DNA of 64,000 nucleotides, from positions 868,001 to 932,000 of the forward strand of contig JANTUC010000014.1 of NCBI GenBank assembly GCA_026873275.1, written 5' to 3'. This document shows positions 59,345 to 64,000 of the stretch, piece by piece. The notes below the pieces were generated by a model that had not been told where the DNA came from, did not search any database, and saw only the letters and a program-made list of their open reading frames with translations. The translations under genes and the position numbers were made by a program. Source of the stretch: Pseudopithomyces maydicus (lineage: Eukaryota; Ascomycota; Dothideomycetes; Pleosporales; Didymosphaeriaceae). Position 1 is the stretch's first letter, and every line of letters starts with the position of its first letter.

Positions 59345-59899
59345 TCCGGAAGAAACGATCATCTGAGATCATTTGAGAGTGTACGATCTGTAGATGCAGA
59401 GCTCGGGTCCATACTGTACAAATAGTGGTGTATTCGGACATGGTCATTGGCTTGTTGCACATAGATGGACAAGTACCTCAATTGTACAAAATATAGCGCA
59501 GAGCATGTTTTCTTTTCTATGCAGTCTTTCAACAGTAAAGATGTTGGCAACTTGAATATCAAGTATCCTGAATATGGAGCGTGGTGAATATCTAATGACA
59601 ATTCCCCCTATAATTATTTCCAACTGTACAAACTCATCAACCACCTTCTGAAAACCCTCAACATTATAATATATATGTTTATCCCCTTAATTACACAGAT
59701 ACGCACACCATCACACGACCTTCAGGGCTGCATCTCTCATCTCATCTGCGGAGTTCGGGAGTCCTGCGGCCCGTGCACTCGAAATATCATGAGTTGCCAG
59801 ATCGCCAGCATAGTCCCCACTCGTTCAGCACGAGCGCATTTGCTATGTCTCCCGCCTGTACATAGGTTCCATCCCCCCTCGCCAATCGATTCACGAAGC
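59345..59899. other. Short intergenic
   Basis: 3' flank of MRP21 and promoter of the next plus-strand gene; AT-rich to about 59700. Nothing else recognised. Confidence 0.35.
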
Positions 59900-60957
59900 A
59901 TGTCTCGCGCCGCCGTTTCGCTGTGGCTCCCCCTCCTCGCCATCTACTCCTTCTGGCTCTCCCTCGCGCACGCGGTCTCAGGAGACGACTCCAAGTCCCC
60001 CTCCGAGGGCAGAGGGTATAATCTAGGGGAGCCCATCCCCGTTAGTTGTCTCAATCGGACTGTGGAGACGGGCGAACATGTAAGTCTATTCATTCACTGC
60101 CTAAACCGTCTCATCATCTATCTACCCATCCGTCCATTCATCTGTCCATCCCAAGCCATTCGCGAGAACAACATACTGACCCACTCCGTGTTCCCATAGA
60201 TCACAGATGCCTCGGGCCAACTCCAATATGTTCCCTTCCCCATCTGCGCCGAAACCGGCCGCCCCCTCGAACTCTTCTTCGGCATCGAGCAATCGCTAAA
60301 CTGCACCCTGGACTACATCTCCGACCCCTTCTTCCACCTCCTCGAATTCTACATTCACAACGACGCCCCGCTATCATGTCGTATCCCCTCCAAACCGCTG
60401 CCCCCTCCGTCCTCGAGCAAGACTTCCGCAACGCAGATGAAACCACGCAGGAGGGTGCGCTAGGCAGCCAGAGCAACTTGTACACGCCGTTGGTGGTGGC
60501 GCTGGCGGGCACGCTGCAGTTGAGCCACCTGCATGTGGGCAACGATTTGAATTTGCTGGTGCATGCGAAGCCGAAGAGCGAGAGCCCTGGGACCATCGAT
60601 GCGGCGACTGCGTATTCTATCGCGAGTCATACGCGAAATGCGCGCGTGACGATTGGGGATAGCCTTTCTTTGCACTTCTCGGTGAGGTGGTATCCGAGCA
60701 CGACGCTACCGCCAGGATGGAGTGGATACGGAGGTCATTTATACAAGAGCACGTTTCTATACTGTTTGCTGAGTGCGGGCGCGAGCGCGGCTATCTGTGT
60801 TGCATATTTCAGGGGTGTGGAACTGCCACGCAGATTGAAGAGGTATGCGACGGACAGGGTCGGAAGAGGTGGCGGATATGGGCTGCCTGTCGCGAATGGC
60901 AGGAGTAATGGATATGGAGGTTATGGTTATGGAATTGGGACTGGGAAGAAAGATTAG
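59900..60957 (+). CDS. PSG1: PSG1-like secretory-pathway membrane protein, one frame break
   Basis: Exon 1 (59900-60079) encodes a signal peptide (SLWLPLLAIYSFWLSLAHA) and NLGEPIPVSCLNRTVETGEH. A 120-nt intron follows; exon 2 runs from 60200 to 60957. The lumenal part contains YVPFPICAETGRPLELFFG, then TPLVVALAGTLQLSHLHVGNDLNLLVH and FSVRWYPSTTLPPGW. A membrane helix (LYCLLSAGASAAICVAYF) and a basic Gly-rich tail close it. This order matches fungal relatives of yeast Psg1, which stabilises the plasma-membrane ATPase Pma1 during Golgi transit. The first frame would stop early in an Arg-rich run; a neighbouring frame carries the conserved second half. The break coincides with the five-C run 60401-60405, and one added base gives about 312 residues. 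Assignment rests on remembered family pattern. Confidence 0.75.
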
Positions 60958-61149
60958 GAAATCGAACTCCCACTACACAAATGTCACGCGTTGCACTTGA
61001 CTGTCTATTCACATGTTCATTTACTCGTTGGAGCTTGACCCTACTCTATGAATCCTGTCAGATGTTTGCTAAAATTTTATTGGATTGTTCGTTTATCATG
61101 ATCATCATTCCGTGGCCATTCCTGCCGTCGGACCATTTTCTCAACTGAC

Positions 61150-61645
61150 CTACAAAGTTGCCTTGTTCTTGAATGCATTGATGAGGCCGCTCGTGCTGGC
61201 ATCGTGTGCTGAAGACGGCTCCTTATCGTCAAGTTCCGTCAGGATCTTCTTGGCCAACGACTTGCCCAGTTCGACACCCCACTGGTCAAAGCTGTTAATG
61301 TTCCAGATGGCGCCCTCGGTGAAGGTGAGGTGCTCATAGTAGACAATCAAAGCACCAAGAGTTGCGGGGGTGATCTTGTCGGCAAGGATAGATGTCGTGG
61401 GACGGTTACCCAAGAAGGTCTTGTGAGGCACGAGTTCGTCCTTCGCTCCCTCGGTCTTGACCTCCTCAGGGGTCTTGCCAACCATAAGAGCCTCTGCCTG
61501 AGCAAAAAAGTTGGAAGCAAGCATCCTACATATGTCAGTAATTGTCATTTCACTTCGGGGCTAAACTTACTTCTGGTGCTTGTTGTTCTCTACAGGGTTG
61601 TGGCTCTGAGCAGCAAGGATGAAGTCGGTCGGAATGAGCTTAGTA

Positions 61646-61678
<33 letters not shown>

Positions 61679-62950
61679 GCATTTGTAGCAGGCTCACCGA
61701 ACAGGATCGGTCCGGTAGTGTACTTGACATAATCACCGTTGCGGGTGATAGCCTTGCCGTTCGACTCCATGGAGAGCTGCTGGAGGTAGGCAGGGAACCT
61801 GTGCAGGTACTGGTCGAAGCTGGATACGTTTAGCCCATAATCTGATAGATACTCTAAAAATTACATACGGAGAGACAAGGTGCGTCTGGGCACCGAAGAA
61901 ATCGGAGTACCAAACACTCAAAAGACCAGCGATGACGGGAATGTTCTTCTCTAGCGGTGTCTCCCGGAAGTGCTCATCCATAGCATTGGCACCAGCAAGG
62001 AACTGGTGGAAGTTGTCGTAACCGATGTAAAGAGCGACGCTCAAGCCGATTGCGCTCCATACACTGTAGCGTCCACCAACCCAGTCGGAGAAACCAAACA
62101 TGTTCTTCTTGTCAATACCAAACTTGGTAACTTCTTCTTCGTTGGTAGAGAGGGCAACGAAGTGCTTGGCAATATCCTCCTGCTTTGCGCTCTGGAGGAA
62201 CCATGACTTAGCCGTGTTTGCGTTCGTCACAGTTTCGGCGGTTGTGAAAGTCTTGGACGCAATGAGGAAAAGAGTGGTTTCGGGGTCGGACTCTTTCAGA
62301 GCCTCTGCAACGTGTGTTCCGTCAATGTTGGAGACAAAGTGGAGCTTAAGATCCCGATCGCCGTACGGCTTCAATGCTTCCGTGACCATGACCGGGCCGC
62401 TGGTATCTGTCAGCAACAGCATATAGATCAAGGCTGTTCAGTATACGTACAGATCAGAACCACCAATACCGACGTTGATGATGGTCTTGATCTTCTTGCC
62501 GGTGTATCCCTTCCATTCACCGCTGCGTACCTGTTCTGTGAACTCCTTCATGTGTTCCAACACCTCGTTCACACCCTCGACAACGCTCTCGCCGTCAACC
62601 TTGATGGGTCGGTTCTTGACATTACGAAGAGCAACGTGCAGGACAGCGCGGTTCTCTGTGAAGTTGATCTTGTTGCCTTCGAACATCTGATCACGAAGCT
62701 CTTCGAGGTTGGCCTCCTTAGCCAGCGCAACGAGAAGCCTCAGTGTCTCCTCTGTGATGAAGTTCTTGGAGAAATCAAAGAGAGTCTCCGAGTTATCAGC
62801 CTCATTTTTGAAGGTGAAGGAGAACTTCTCAAAGCGCTGGGGGTCCTTCTTGAAGTACTCCTTGAGGACAATGTCCTTGCCGAGCTTCGAGTGGTGGTCC
62901 TGGAGGGCATTCCAGGACGAGAGATCCGACGCTTGCGAAAAGCCAGGCAT
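61150..62950 (-). CDS. PGI1: Glucose-6-phosphate isomerase
   Basis: Four exons (62451-62950, 61869-62399, 61571-61819, 61150-61525) give 551 residues, the family length. Both PGI signatures are present: GFSDWVGGRYSVWSAIGLS and IWNINSFDQWGVELGKSLA. The sugar-phosphate loop (INVGIGGSDLGPVMV) spans the first intron. It interconverts glucose-6-phosphate and fructose-6-phosphate in cytosolic glycolysis and supplies UDP-GlcNAc synthesis for chitin. Introns are 51, 49 and 45 nt. The start MPGFSQA is the usual one, although the frame remains open for at least 104 codons upstream without an ATG. Confidence 0.97.
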
Positions 62951-63682
62951 CGTGAAGTTGGAGGTTTGTTGTGGGCGTGGTGCGGAACTGTCGGAGCTGT
63001 TTTTAGCAACGTTCAACAAAACGCGATGAGGGGCCGTATCCCGGGCTGCCTTGCTAGCAATTGGGCGGACAATCGGGCGACTCACTGCTATTTGAATACT
63101 GGGTCTGGTGAAGTGGGGGTAGATGAAGGAAGCTTGGAATCGATGTTTTGCAATTCCGCGGTCAGGCGTATGTAAGTAAAGGAACGTCGCTGCCGGCCGG
63201 ATGTTGGTGGGGTTGGGAAGGCACGCCCGGACGTCACAAGGAGGGGCAGGTACAGGGGTCAAGCTTCATGGCGTCAGTTCTGGAATCGGAAAGACGCGCT
63301 CTCTCACGCAAGCAACACAAACGGGTCACTAAGCATTCCCTGCTGCTGAGAAAGACTTTTCAGAAACATGAAAGACTTGATGGAAAAATTTGCGGGACAT
63401 TTCTTCCTATACCTTGGCTTGGTGTGTTTTCGCTCGCCCACCCCCGTGACGCATCTGATTCATAATGCCATCCCACGCCTCCCCACGCATGGTAAAACCT
63501 CAAACGATACCGGAGCTACCATGCTTGCTCGGGTATTTGCGAGGCGGTCCAGGGCCCTAACGAGCTGGACGTGTCCTCGCGAGGCTTTCTATTGAGACAA
63601 TGAACGCCAGCCAACAGCTCCCCTAGTCTAAATCATTCCCTGCCAATCACCTTCCGATCCTCCCATCGTGGTAGGTAGTCCT
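62951..63682. other. Intergenic: PGI1 promoter and kinase 3' flank
   Basis: About 0.73 kb between two minus-strand genes. The first 300 bases upstream of PGI1 stay open in the PGI frame. No separate gene supported. Confidence 0.4.
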
Positions 63683-64000
63683 CTACCGTGCCGCATCCTC
63701 AAAGGAGGGATCCTTTACCGAACCACCGGCATCGCCCAGACCGGCGACTGGCCGGTTGTAGGACCAGCCAGTGAATTGCTCCTGCATTGTCTGCGAAAGC
63801 ATCGGCCCGTCTACGTACGAGTCAGTTGGCGCCTCCCGCGTGAACTCGGCGTCAAAGTTGTCCGTGTCTTTCGCATCGGCCTGGAGTGTGTTAATGTATG
63901 ACCATGAATAGAATCGACTTCGCAACTTACCACGTTCGGCTTGAAGCTAGGCTCGTATTTCCGTTCCAAGAGCTTGCGCCAGTCAATGCTGTGGAAGAAG
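63683..64000 (-). CDS. SCH9: AGC protein kinase, Sch9 type (C-terminal part only)
   Basis: Two exons are visible: 63931-64000 (cut by the right edge) and 63683-63880, joined by a 50-nt intron. The first shows the end of the kinase domain (FFHSIDWRKLLERKYEPSFKPNV). The second shows the AGC C-terminal extension with DTDNFDAEFTREAPTDS (turn-motif region) and the hydrophobic motif FTGWSY, whose Ser is the usual TORC1-type phosphorylation site. The tail after it is short (about 25 residues). Spacing and wording fit the Sch9/SchA branch, which links nutrient status to growth; another AGC branch is possible because most of the domain is missing. Confidence 0.85.

Noticed and set aside
1..64000. tRNA, rRNA, CRISPR and bacterial-type features
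   Set aside because: No cloverleaf with a convincing GGTTCGA-type box was found by eye, no rRNA similarity was seen, and spaced-repeat arrays here are ordinary eukaryotic satellites.

Overview
The window is nuclear DNA from a filamentous ascomycete, most likely a dothideomycete of the Pleosporales type. That placement is inferred from protein character and gene style, not from a database match. Support: short introns (45-100 nt) with GTAAGT-like donors, a class III chitin synthase, a Nur1 homologue, pectin and cellulose enzymes, NmrA and SnoaL-type accessory proteins, and long gene-poor tracts with transition-only diverged repeats. No rRNA, tRNA, CRISPR array or intact transposon was recognised.

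Left third (1-26 kb): 1-8.4 kb holds no gene I can support, only simple repeats and an AT-rich block (about 6.73-8.45 kb). From 8.5 to 22 kb lies an accessory block: two SnoaL/NTF2-like proteins, a secreted GH5 glycosidase, a DUF1772 (anthrone-oxygenase-like) membrane protein, an NmrA-like reductase, a salicylate-hydroxylase-type flavin monooxygenase and a cytochrome P450. It looks like a set of secondary-metabolism tailoring genes without a polyketide or peptide synthase in view. 22-26 kb is gene-poor.

Middle (26-43 kb): a conserved-looking 448-residue protein of unknown function, a 99-residue single dsRBD protein, 5 kb of gene-poor DNA with decayed repeats, then a housekeeping group: NUR1 (nuclear rim) divergent from VMA7 (V-ATPase subunit F), an NPC2/ML lipid-transfer protein, a large secreted Ser/Thr/Pro-rich protein and a lineage-specific hypothetical. 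Directly 3' of NUR1 sits a 182-bp element with perfect 15-bp inverted ends and a 49-bp tandem repeat whose internal stem co-varies between units.

Right third (43-64 kb): class III chitin synthase, a TLDc-like protein, a secreted pectate lyase, an unknown three-exon gene, L-galactonate dehydratase (galacturonate catabolism), an RBM25/Snu71-type splicing factor divergent from mitoribosomal bS21m, a PSG1-like secretory protein, glucose-6-phosphate isomerase, and the 3' end of a Sch9-type AGC kinase running off the right edge.

Four otherwise convincing genes (NUR1, the Ser/Thr-rich protein, chitin synthase, PSG1) each contain one frame break, and each can be explained by one missing base in a five-base G or C run. 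A systematic consensus error is therefore more likely than four pseudogenes. Splice sites were placed by eye from GT-AG signals, frame continuity and remembered family sequence. Coordinates of conserved genes should be good to the base; those of unknown genes are less certain.
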